Shown here in pieces: positions 27,960-35,909 of a stretch of 64,000 nucleotides of DNA. The stretch comes from Flavobacterium panacagri (GTDB taxonomy: Bacteria; Bacteroidota; Bacteroidia; Flavobacteriales; Flavobacteriaceae): the NCBI RefSeq assembly GCF_030378165.1, contig NZ_CP119766.1:434001-498000 (forward strand), written 5' to 3'. The position numbers and the translations under genes were made by a program. Under the pieces are notes generated by a model, which saw nothing but the letters and a program-made list of their open reading frames with translations, searched no databases and was not told the DNA's origin. Each line of letters starts with the position of its first letter. The stretch's first letter is position 1.

Positions 27960-30104
27960 TTATTTAGCAATCGTCAATTCGTCGATAATGTTTTTCGCTC
28001 CTGCGTATTTGTCAATAATCCAAAGAACGTAACGAATATCTACGTTGATAGTTCTTTGTAAATTAGAATCAAAAATAACGTCTCCAGCCATAGCTTCGAT
28101 GTTTCCATCAAAAGCAATACCGATTAATTCTCCTTTTCCGTTCAAAACCGGTGATCCTGAATTTCCTCCAGTAATATCGTTATCAGTTAAGAAGTTTACT
28201 GGCATGTAACCTGCTTTATCAGCATATTGTCCGAAATCTTTTTTCTTATTCAATTCTAATAAACGAGCTGGCAAGTCAAATTCCTGATCTCCTGCTTTGT
28301 ATTTTTTAACCATACTTTCCATTGTAGTATAGTTGTTGATTTTTGCATCATTACGAGGATCAGCAGGTAAAGCTCGAACTTTTCCGTAAGTCAATCTCAA
28401 AGTAGAGTTTGCATCTGGATATTTAATCGCGTTTAATTTAGATTCTCTTAAACCTTCAACCAATTTACGGAAAGCCGTTGCAAAACCATCATCGGCTTTT
28501 GCCTGATCGTCTGATTTAGAACGGTATTTAGTCAATAAATCATTAGAAATAATATACAATGGATCGTGTGTAAGGGCTACTGGTTTCGGATCTGCTAAAA
28601 ATCCTAATATTTTTTCTTTAGATGTAAAATAACTTTGTTCCGTTGCTTTTGCTACATCAGCAGTGAAATCGCCATTGTTAGCCGTTTTCATTTTTGCAAT
28701 TTCTGGAGCAAGTCCATATTCAGCAGCTTTAGCAGCGTATAAATTCAACTGTGCAGTTAAAATATCCTTTTCTAAAGGAGCATAAAATTCGCCATAAACA
28801 CTTTCAATCAATGCATTGATTTTAGGAAGCATTTCTGCTTTTTTTGCATCATTTTCTTTGTAGTAAGCAATTAATGCATTTCCTAAATTAGCTGGCGCAG
28901 TTGCATAAGCAGAAGTACGTAAAAGCTGTGTCAAGTAATTATCGTGACGCGCTTTTAGGTTTGTTTCTCTGTAATAATCATTGATTGTTGGAATTACATT
29001 CTCGTACTTTTCTTTATTTGCAGGTTTGCTTGCCCACTCATAAAATTTATCTTCTTGTTCTGCTTTAGTATCAACCGTTCCAGCTTTTGTTAAAGCATCG
29101 ATCATACCTTGACGGTTTTTCCAGTAGTTTGCTGTAGAAGCATATTTAGAAGCGTACTGTAAACGAACAGTTGCATCTTTATCCATATACTTTTTCATTA
29201 CATCCATTCCGGTTTTAGCACCTTCAACCCATGCAGGGTAAGCATATTTAATGTTTTGCTCAATTCCACCAGCTGGCATCCAACGGTTTGTTCTTCCTGG
29301 ATAACCTAAAATCATGGCAAAATCATTTTCTTTTACACCTTTAATACTTACTGGTAAATAATGTTTTGGTTTCAAAGGCACATTGTCTTTTGAGTAAGCG
29401 GCAGGATTTCCGTCTTTATCTGCATACACTCTAAACATAGAGAAATCTCCAGTTTGACGAGGCCATTCCCAGTTGTCAGTATCTCCACCAAATTTACCAA
29501 CGCTTTCTGGTGGTGTTCCCACTAAACGAACGTCTGTGTAATCTTGGTAAACAAAATAGTAATATTCATTTCCTTGAAAGAATGGACGAACAGAAACAGT
29601 GTATTTTCCGTTTTCGCTGTTTTCTTTTTCGATCAAATTGATTTCCTGCTGAATCACTTTGTTTCTTTCCGTTTCCGTCATTTGATCGTTTACTTTAGAT
29701 AAAATTCTTTTAGAAACATCATCCATACGAACGAAGAAACGAACAAACAAAGATTTTGGTTTCATTTCCTGACTACGGTCTTTAGCCCAGAAACCATCTT
29801 TTAAATAGTTTCTTTCTGCTGATGAAAGTTCAGCAATGGCACTATATCCGCAGTGGTGATTGGTAAGTACCAAACCAGTATTTGAAACAATCTCTGCAGT
29901 ACATCCACCATTGAATTGTACAATCGCATCTTTCAAACTGTGATTGTTGATACTGTAAATTTCTTCGGCTGTCAATTGCAAGCCCATTTTTTCCATATCT
30001 CTATGGTTCAATCTTTCGATAAACATCAAAAACCACATTCCTTCATCGGCTCTCATAGGGAAAGTCATAAGGCACATGGTCAAGAATAAAATTACTTTTT
30101 TCAT
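27960..30104 (-). CDS. S46-family dipeptidyl peptidase, DPP7-like
   Basis: 714 residues, typical for S46. These exopeptidases release dipeptides from oligopeptides in the periplasm of Bacteroidetes that feed on protein. A signal peptide (about 1-19, ending PMRADE) is followed by the catalytic His segment GLVLTNHHCGYSAI. The catalytic Asp is probably in FGGDTDNWEWPRQTGDF, and the Ser is in DITGGNSGSPV. The residue 18 after the catalytic Ser is Gly (AFDGN). In characterised S46 enzymes Gly there marks DPP7-type preference for hydrophobic P1, while Arg marks the acidic-specific DPP11. A near-consensus -7 box (TATATTCG) is 20 bp upstream. Confidence 0.93.
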   Translation of the reverse strand: MKKVILFLTMCLMTFPMRADEGMWFLMFIERLNHRDMEKMGLQLTAEEIYSINNHSLKDAIVQFNGGCTAEIVSNTGLVLTNHHCGYSAIAELSSAERNYLKDGFWAKDRSQEMKPKSLFVRFFVRMDDVSKRILSKVNDQMTETERNKVIQQEINLIEKENSENGKYTVSVRPFFQGNEYYYFVYQDYTDVRLVGTPPESVGKFGGDTDNWEWPRQTGDFSMFRVYADKDGNPAAYSKDNVPLKPKHYLPVSIKGVKENDFAMILGYPGRTNRWMPAGGIEQNIKYAYPAWVEGAKTGMDVMKKYMDKDATVRLQYASKYASTANYWKNRQGMIDALTKAGTVDTKAEQEDKFYEWASKPANKEKYENVIPTINDYYRETNLKARHDNYLTQLLRTSAYATAPANLGNALIAYYKENDAKKAEMLPKINALIESVYGEFYAPLEKDILTAQLNLYAAKAAEYGLAPEIAKMKTANNGDFTADVAKATEQSYFTSKEKILGFLADPKPVALTHDPLYIISNDLLTKYRSKSDDQAKADDGFATAFRKLVEGLRESKLNAIKYPDANSTLRLTYGKVRALPADPRNDAKINNYTTMESMVKKYKAGDQEFDLPARLLELNKKKDFGQYADKAGYMPVNFLTDNDITGGNSGSPVLNGKGELIGIAFDGNIEAMAGDVIFDSNLQRTINVDIRYVLWIIDKYAGAKNIIDELTIAK

Positions 30105-30225
30105 GTTATTTTGTTTAAGTGATGCGAATATAGCTCATATTTATAATTATTCCACTCAAAACAAATCCAAAATTGCACATGTTTTCGCTTTTTTAGTCTT
30201 TTATTAAGAATTTAACATTGTTTTT

Positions 30226-30267
30226 AAAAAAGAAAGGCGTTCTAAAAATAGAACGCCTTTCTTTTTT
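30226..30267. terminator. Strong stem-loop terminator between obgE and the S46 gene
   Basis: A 19-bp perfect stem (AAAGGCGTTCTA/TAGAACGCCTTT plus A/T flanks) with a 4-nt loop and T-runs in both directions. It most likely ends obgE on the minus strand. Confidence 0.88.
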
Positions 30268-30271
30268 AAAA

Positions 30272-30342
30272 GTTACTAAGATGCTAAGTTTCTAAGAGTC
30301 TAAGTTTTTTTCTTTGAACTTAGTAGCTTAGAAACTTAGAAC
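30272..30342. repeat. Word palindrome (CTAAG / CTTAG)
   Basis: The left arm contains CTAAG four times and the right arm CTTAG three times (ACTTAGTAGCTTAGAAACTT), forming an imperfect hairpin that abuts the obgE stop codon. Confidence 0.75.
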
Positions 30343-30343
30343 T

Positions 30344-31345
30344 TTACTCGTTAAGCATTTTCCAAAGCCTGTCTTTCAAATCGGTCAAACCTTGCTGTGC
30401 AACAGACGAAATAAACATATAAGGAACATCTTTGAAAGTAACATCTAATTCTGCTTTCAATTCTGCTTTTAGTTCATCATCCAGCATATCGCATTTTGAA
30501 ATTACCAATAGACGTTCTTTGTCTAACATTTCAGGATTATATTTCGTTAATTCATTAACCAAAATATCGTATTCTGCTCTAATATCTGGCGTATCAACAG
30601 GAACTAAAAATAACAATGTCGAATTACGCTCAATATGACGTAAGAAATAATGTCCTAAACCTTTTCCTTCTGCGGCGCCTTCAATAATTCCAGGAATGTC
30701 AGCAATTACAAAAGATTGAAAATCTCTGTATGCTACAATTCCTAAATTTGGTTTTAAAGTGGTAAAAGGATAATCGGCAATTTTTGGTTTTGCCGAAGTT
30801 AGCACAGATAATAAAGTAGATTTTCCTGCATTTGGGAAACCAACTAAACCTACATCTGCTAGAACTTTCAATTCTAAAATCACATCCATTTCTACACCAA
30901 GTAAACCTGGCTGTGCATAACGAGGTGTTTGGTTTGTAGAACTTCTAAAATGCCAATTTCCTAAACCTCCTTTTCCTCCTCTCGCCAGAATTTGTTTTTC
31001 TCCATCTTCTGTAATTTCAAAAAGTGTTTCTCCAGTTTCTTTGTCTTTTACAACAGTTCCTAGTGGCACTTCAATGATTTTATCATCTCCATCTGCACCC
31101 GTACTACGATCGCCACCACCATCTCCACCGTGACCTGCTTTAATGTGACGTGCAAACTTTAAGTGAAATAATGTCCAGAGTCCTTTATTTCCAACTAAAT
31201 ATACATGTCCGCCTCGACCTCCGTCTCCTCCGTCTGGACCACCTTTTTCAATAAATTTCTCTCTATGTAAATGCGTAGATCCTTTCCCTCCTTTTCCGGA
31301 AGAAACGTATATCTTAACGTAATCTACAAAATTTCCTTCTGTCAT
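30344..31345 (-). CDS. obgE: Obg-family GTPase (ObgE/CgtA)
   Basis: 333 residues. Obg is an essential GTPase bound to the large ribosomal subunit and linked to ribosome assembly and stress control. The glycine-rich Obg fold (1-160; [22 protein letters not shown]) is followed by the G domain. That domain has G1 GFPNAGKS (169-176), G3 [16 protein letters not shown] and G4 SKCD. The variable C-terminal domain of some Obg proteins is absent, as is common. It belongs to the minus-strand run hpt-adk-CorC-obgE. Confidence 0.96.
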   Translation of the reverse strand: MTEGNFVDYVKIYVSSGKGGKGSTHLHREKFIEKGGPDGGDGGRGGHVYLVGNKGLWTLFHLKFARHIKAGHGGDGGGDRSTGADGDDKIIEVPLGTVVKDKETGETLFEITEDGEKQILARGGKGGLGNWHFRSSTNQTPRYAQPGLLGVEMDVILELKVLADVGLVGFPNAGKSTLLSVLTSAKPKIADYPFTTLKPNLGIVAYRDFQSFVIADIPGIIEGAAEGKGLGHYFLRHIERNSTLLFLVPVDTPDIRAEYDILVNELTKYNPEMLDKERLLVISKCDMLDDELKAELKAELDVTFKDVPYMFISSVAQQGLTDLKDRLWKMLNE

Positions 31346-31491
31346 TTTTCTGAATTTCAGATTTTAGATTTCAGATTTTAGATTGCTCTAGCTTCTATTT
31401 CTAAATTCTATTTTATTTATTTTTTCGTTTCAATCTATACATTAAGTGTAAACTGTGTCTGCATACTGAGACTGAAAACTTTTTATTCTCT

Positions 31492-32766
31492 CTATTCTTT
31501 CAATGCTTTAACAAGCACTTTATCAATTTTTACGCCGTCCATGTCGATCACTTCTAAGACGAATTTCTGCCAGACTAATTTTTCTCCTTCTTTTGGAATA
31601 TGAGAAAGCTCCGTCATGATCATGCCGCTTACAGTGTTTACTTCGTAATCGTTGGTTAATTCGTCTAACTCGAAATAGGTTAAGAAATCGTGTAACGAAT
31701 AATGTCCGTCAACCAGCCACGAACCATCTTCTCTTTCTATCAGCTGGAATTCGTCTTTGTAAAATTCAGAGGCATCTCCAACTAAAGCTTCTAGGATGTC
31801 ATTCAAAGTAATCAAACCTTGAAAAACTCCATATTCATCTGAAACTAAAGCGTAATGAACTCCTGTTTTCTTGAAATTTTCTAACGCTTTGTAAGCCGTT
31901 GTCTGTTCCATTAAATAAGGCGCATCGGAAACTATTACCGACAAATCGAAATTATCTTTTTCTATACTGGCGAAGATATTTTTTAATGTAACCACTCCAA
32001 CAATATCATCGTAATTATCATTATAAACTGGATAAACAGCATGCAGATCCTGAACTACCAATTCTTTAATCTTGTCTTTATCTGCTTTTAACGGCAACAT
32101 GTCAACCGATTTTCGGTGTGTCATTAACGAACTTACTTTTCTATCTCCGATATGAAAAACGCGCTCCACAATATCTTGTTCAATTTCTTGAACTTCTCCA
32201 ACTTCTGTTCCTTCTTTGATTATGGCCTTAATTTCTTCTTCAGTCACTTTTCCGTCTGCCGTTGGTTTGATTTGTAAAACATTCAACAAGAAATCTGTTG
32301 AAGAAGTTAACAACCAAATAAACGGCGCCGTAATGATCGAAATAACTTTCATTGGCATTGCCACCATTTTAGCAATTGCTTCTGGGTAATTTAATCCGAT
32401 TCGTTTTGGAAGTAATTCTCCTAAAACTAATGAGAAGAAAGTTAAAACTACAACCACAATTCCAACTGCGATTGAATGTGCATAAGGTTTTAAAGCTGCA
32501 AAACCTGCCACAAATAATTCAACATCGGCAGTGATTTTATCTCCGGAATAAATACCTGTTAAAATACCGATTAAGGTAATTCCGATTTGTACTGTTGATA
32601 AAAATTTGTTTGGCGAATTGGCTAAATCGAGTGCTGTTTTAGCACTTTTATTGCCTTTTTTCGCTGCTGTTTCCAACCTGTTTTTACGGGCTGAAATCAA
32701 AGCGATTTCAGACATGGAGAAAACTCCGTTTAGTAGAATTAGAAAAAATATAATTAGTATTTCCAA
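31492..32766 (-). CDS. CNNM/CBS/CorC-HlyC domain membrane protein (hemolysin family)
   Basis: 424 residues beginning at a TTG codon (MEILIIFFLILLNGVFSMSE). An N-terminal CNNM/DUF21 membrane domain (about 1-150, at least three helices, with GELLPKRIGLNYPE) is followed by two CBS domains (about 205-330; MTHRKSVDMLPL, VSDEYGVFQGLITLNDILEA). A C-terminal CorC_HlyC domain follows (about 345-424). Relatives are implicated in divalent cation (Mg, Co) transport or its control. The gene sits between adk and obgE, apparently on the same transcript. Confidence 0.9.
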   Translation of the reverse strand: MEILIIFFLILLNGVFSMSEIALISARKNRLETAAKKGNKSAKTALDLANSPNKFLSTVQIGITLIGILTGIYSGDKITADVELFVAGFAALKPYAHSIAVGIVVVVLTFFSLVLGELLPKRIGLNYPEAIAKMVAMPMKVISIITAPFIWLLTSSTDFLLNVLQIKPTADGKVTEEEIKAIIKEGTEVGEVQEIEQDIVERVFHIGDRKVSSLMTHRKSVDMLPLKADKDKIKELVVQDLHAVYPVYNDNYDDIVGVVTLKNIFASIEKDNFDLSVIVSDAPYLMEQTTAYKALENFKKTGVHYALVSDEYGVFQGLITLNDILEALVGDASEFYKDEFQLIEREDGSWLVDGHYSLHDFLTYFELDELTNDYEVNTVSGMIMTELSHIPKEGEKLVWQKFVLEVIDMDGVKIDKVLVKALKE

Positions 32767-32824
32767 TTGATAGGGGATTCGTTATAAAATGGTCTAGTTA
32801 AATGCAATTTGTACTCAATTTATT

Positions 32825-32966
32825 ATAGCCCAGATGGAAGTGAATAGCCCGGAGCTAAAAAAACTAATTTTTCCTGCCAGAAAACAGCGACCGGAGGAAG
32901 CTCGTTTTATGGTTTGGAAAAATAGTTTTTTTAGCGAGGACTAGTAACGTACAGCTGGAAAAAGCT
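32825..32966. repeat. Structured intergenic element beginning AGCCCAGATGGAAGTG
   Basis: About 142 bp fills the gap between the CorC gene and adk. Features are GATGGAAGTGAATAGCCCGG, a long imperfect stem (CTAAAAAAACTAATTTTTCC pairing with GGAAAAATAGTTTTTTTAG), and an end block GTAACGTACAGCTGGAAAAA. The stereotyped ends and internal stem are what a mobile or multicopy RNA-like element would show. I recall similar sequences in other Flavobacterium genomes but could not search. Confidence 0.6.
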
Positions 32967-32967
32967 T

Positions 32968-33540
32968 CTACAAATTATCTATAACTGACGTTAAGCGCTC
33001 TGTAATATCTTTAATTTCTCCAATACCGTTTACAGCGTGAAATTTATTCTGTGCTTTATAGTAATCGATTAACGGAGCTGTTTTTTCATTGTATTCCTGA
33101 TATCTCACACGAATTTTTTCTTCGTCCTGGTCATCTGCTCTTCCGCTTGTTTTTCCTCTTTCTAATAGACGGGCTACTAAAATTTCGTCATCAGCTTCTA
33201 AAGCGATTGTTGCTGTTACGCTAGAACCAATTGTTGGCAAAAATTTGTCTAAAGCTTCTGCCTGATTGATTGTTCTTGGGTAACCGTCGAACAAAAATCC
33301 TGCTGTATCAGGGTGTTTTTTTACCTCATCAATTAACATTGCAGTTGTTACTTCGCAAGGAACTAATTCTCCGTTGTCCATAAAAACTCTTGCTTTTTTT
33401 CCTAGTTCAGTATCATTTTTTAAATTGAAACGAAAAATATCTCCTGTTGAAAGGTGTGTTAAATTGTATTTTTCTTTTAAAAATTCTGCCTGAGTTCCTT
33501 TTCCTGCACCAGGCTTTCCAAATAAAACGATGTTAATCAT
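32968..33540 (-). CDS. adk: Adenylate kinase
   Basis: 190 residues, the short form without a zinc-finger LID insert. It interconverts ATP + AMP and 2 ADP in the cytoplasm. The P-loop is GKPGAGKGT (8-16), the NMP-binding region includes HLSTGDIFR and FDGYPRT, and the short lid contains GRADDQDEEKIRVRYQEY. It lies 66 bp downstream of hpt on the same strand. That pairing is common in Flavobacteriaceae and links purine salvage with nucleotide balance. Confidence 0.96.
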   Translation of the reverse strand: MINIVLFGKPGAGKGTQAEFLKEKYNLTHLSTGDIFRFNLKNDTELGKKARVFMDNGELVPCEVTTAMLIDEVKKHPDTAGFLFDGYPRTINQAEALDKFLPTIGSSVTATIALEADDEILVARLLERGKTSGRADDQDEEKIRVRYQEYNEKTAPLIDYYKAQNKFHAVNGIGEIKDITERLTSVIDNL

Positions 33541-33606
33541 AATTGAAATGAGTGTTGTTACTTCTGTCTTTCAGAAGTTTTAAAATGAATATATAGTTGT
33601 GTTTTG

Positions 33607-34137
33607 TTATTCTGCTAATTTGTAAACTTCGGTTAAGTTTCTTCCTAATCCATCATAGTCCAAACCATAACCCACAATAAATTTGTTCGGAATACGAATT
33701 CCGATATAATCTATTTTGATGTCTTTTTTATATGCTTCCGGTTTAAAGAATAATGTTGCAATTTTAAAATGCTTTACATTTTGTGCTTTAAACAAATGCT
33801 TCAATTCTTCAATTGTATTTCCGGTATCGATAATATCTTCGATGATGATTACCGTTCTTCCCGAAAGATCCTGATTGATTCCGATTAATTCTTTAACCGA
33901 ATTTGTTGTTTCGGTTCCTTCATACGATGCCATTTTGATAAACGAAACCTCGCACGGTTTTTTATATTTTTTTAGAAAATCTGATACGACCATAAAGGCA
34001 CCATTCAAAACCCCAATAAAAATTGGCGTATCATCTCCAAAATCGTCTTCTACCTGAGCCACTATTTTGGTTAAAGCAAAATCAATTTCTTTAGCCGAAA
34101 TAAACGGAACAAATTGTTTATCGTGAAGTTGTATCAT
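33607..34137 (-). CDS. hpt: Hypoxanthine phosphoribosyltransferase
   Basis: 176 residues from the ATG that gives MIQLHDKQFVPFIS. A TTG nine codons upstream (34164) overlaps the -7 promoter box and is unlikely to be transcribed. The enzyme converts hypoxanthine or guanine plus PRPP to IMP or GMP. The PRPP loop is VIIIEDIIDTGNTIEEL, and the substrate region is GYGLDYDGLGRNL. First gene of the hpt-adk run. Confidence 0.94.
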   Translation of the reverse strand: MIQLHDKQFVPFISAKEIDFALTKIVAQVEDDFGDDTPIFIGVLNGAFMVVSDFLKKYKKPCEVSFIKMASYEGTETTNSVKELIGINQDLSGRTVIIIEDIIDTGNTIEELKHLFKAQNVKHFKIATLFFKPEAYKKDIKIDYIGIRIPNKFIVGYGLDYDGLGRNLTEVYKLAE

Positions 34138-34161
34138 TATTTTTCTTTTTAAAATAATGGA

Positions 34162-34169
34162 CAAAGATA
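34162..34169 (-). promoter_or_regulatory. -7 box TATCTTTG of hpt
   Basis: Exact TAnnTTTG on the minus strand, 24 bp before the ATG at 34137. It decides the start codon, because it overlaps the alternative TTG start at 34164. Confidence 0.62.
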
Positions 34170-34323
34170 CAGAATTAGAACTTAACAGCTTATATCAAAA
34201 TGGACTGTATCCTGATATTTTTTAAGAATGTTAAATATCAGTTAATAATTACAAATTATTTTTTGATGCTGTTTCAAATTTCAGTAAATTGTTGTTAAAT
34301 AATTATTTAACTCCAAAAAACCG

Positions 34324-35604
34324 ATGAAAAGATCCTTATCACTATTCTCAATATCGTTATTAGCCTTAATGACTTCCTGTAATGGACAAGTTAAAAAAGA
34401 AGAAAAAGAAGCCTTAGCCAAACAGCCCGGAAACGTTGTAAAAACGGCTATCGGAGACATTACACTTCCTCCGCCCTACGCAACCGAATCAAAAACAAAG
34501 AACAGTAAAGTTATAGGCTGGCCCGAAGGCAAAACGCCAAAAGCACCGGAAGGTTTTACGGTAACCAAATTTGCTGACGGTTTCGAAAATCCGCGTTGGA
34601 GCTATATCGGACCAAACAATGATATTTTTGTTGTGGAGAGTGGAACCAGAACAAGTAAAAACCAAATTATAGTTTTGCGTGACAAGGATAAAGACGGAAA
34701 ATATGAAACTCGAGAAGTTTTTATTTCTGGTTTAAACAGACCTTTGGGAATGCTCATTCTTAAAGACTTTTTTTATATTGCCAATACCGATGGACTTTAC
34801 CGTTATCCTTATAAAAATGCCCCTTTAAAATTAGAAACTCAAGGAACTAAAATCGTTGAACTTCCTGCGGGTGGATACAACAATCACTGGACAAGAAGTT
34901 TGCTGGCTAATCCTGAAGGAACAAAAATTTATATTGGTGTTGGTTCAGGAAGCAATGTTGGAGAAAACGGAATGGATAAAGAAATTCGCCGTGCCGCAAT
35001 TTTAGAAATTAATCCTGACGGAACCGGCGAAAAAATTTATGCTGAAGGTCTTAGAAATCCAATGGGAATGGATTGGAATCCTGCCAACAAAAAGGAACTA
35101 TGGACAGCAGTAAATGAAAGAGATGAACTTGGCGATGATTTGGTTCCAGATTATATCACGAGTGTAAAAAGAGGCGGTTTTTATGGATGGCCTTATTCGT
35201 ATTTTGGAAGTATTCCTGACCCAAGATGGAAAGGGAAAGGCGAAAGAAAAGATTTGATAGAAAGAGCTATTGTTCCCGATGTTCCGGTTGGTGCTCACAC
35301 GGCTTCTTTGGGATTGGCTTTTTATACTAAAGATGCTTTTCCTGCTAAATATAAAAACGGAGCTTTTGTAGGTCAGCATGGTTCCTGGAACCGATCTGTA
35401 ATTTCAGGTTATAAAGTTTTATTTGTTCCTTTTAAAGATGGAAAACCTTCAGGAAAACCAGAAGATTTTTTAACGGGTTTTATTTCTGACAATGATAAAG
35501 CGGAAGTTTACGGGCGTCCGGTTGCGGTTACAGTTATGAATGATGGATCGCTTTTGGTTAATGATGATAGCGGCAATACGATTTGGAAAGTTTCAGCCAA
35601 ATAA
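34324..35604 (+). CDS. Sorbosone/glucose dehydrogenase-like beta-propeller lipoprotein
   Basis: 426 residues with a lipoprotein signal (lipobox LMTSC, Cys19). The family is a six-bladed PQQ-type soluble sugar dehydrogenase fold. Recognisable blades include FENPRWSYIGPNNDIFVVES, SGLNRPLGMLIL, YAEGLRNPMGMDWNP and GGFYGWPYSYFG, and the end QHGSWNRS matches the family active-site blade. Whether it binds PQQ or oxidises a sugar here is unknown. It would face the periplasm or surface. It stands alone, divergent from hpt. Confidence 0.85.
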   Translation: MKRSLSLFSISLLALMTSCNGQVKKEEKEALAKQPGNVVKTAIGDITLPPPYATESKTKNSKVIGWPEGKTPKAPEGFTVTKFADGFENPRWSYIGPNNDIFVVESGTRTSKNQIIVLRDKDKDGKYETREVFISGLNRPLGMLILKDFFYIANTDGLYRYPYKNAPLKLETQGTKIVELPAGGYNNHWTRSLLANPEGTKIYIGVGSGSNVGENGMDKEIRRAAILEINPDGTGEKIYAEGLRNPMGMDWNPANKKELWTAVNERDELGDDLVPDYITSVKRGGFYGWPYSYFGSIPDPRWKGKGERKDLIERAIVPDVPVGAHTASLGLAFYTKDAFPAKYKNGAFVGQHGSWNRSVISGYKVLFVPFKDGKPSGKPEDFLTGFISDNDKAEVYGRPVAVTVMNDGSLLVNDDSGNTIWKVSAK

Positions 35605-35621
35605 ATCGACAAGCTTGGTTT

Positions 35622-35683
35622 TAACCACAAATTACACAAATTTTCGCAAATTAATTTGTGTGAATTTGTGCAATTTGCGGTTT
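35622..35683. repeat. Word palindrome (ACAAATT / AATTTGT)
   Basis: The left arm AACCACAAATTACACAAATT is mirrored by GAATTTGTGCAATTTGCGGTT on the right. It is the first of two palindromes in the 305-bp gap between the sugar dehydrogenase-like gene and the TonB receptor gene. Confidence 0.8.
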
Positions 35684-35737
35684 AAAAAATATATCGAATT
35701 TTTAATCCAATTGCTTTCGGCACAAACTATAAAGATT

Positions 35738-35878
35738 TTTAAACACATAGAGACATAGATTTTTTTGCATTAAAAAGTTGATTTTAAGAAAACTCGTTTT
35801 CACACATAGCTACTATGTGAATTTAAATAAGTGAAACGCCTTTTTTGCCTCAATCAATACTATGTTTCTATGTGTTAA
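35738..35878. repeat. Word palindrome (ACACATAG / CTATGTGT), nested
   Basis: The outer arms AAACACATAGAGACATAG and CTATGTTTCTATGTGTT enclose a smaller CACATAGCTACTATGTG hairpin. With the preceding palindrome it occupies most of the 305-bp gap, and I see no gene there. Confidence 0.78.
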
Positions 35879-35909
35879 AATAAAACCGCACTTTTAACTC
35901 TGCTCATTT

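Noticed and set aside
35540..35758. Open frame across the end of the sugar dehydrogenase-like gene
   Set aside because: It is an out-of-frame overlap running into a palindrome, without a start context or similarity.
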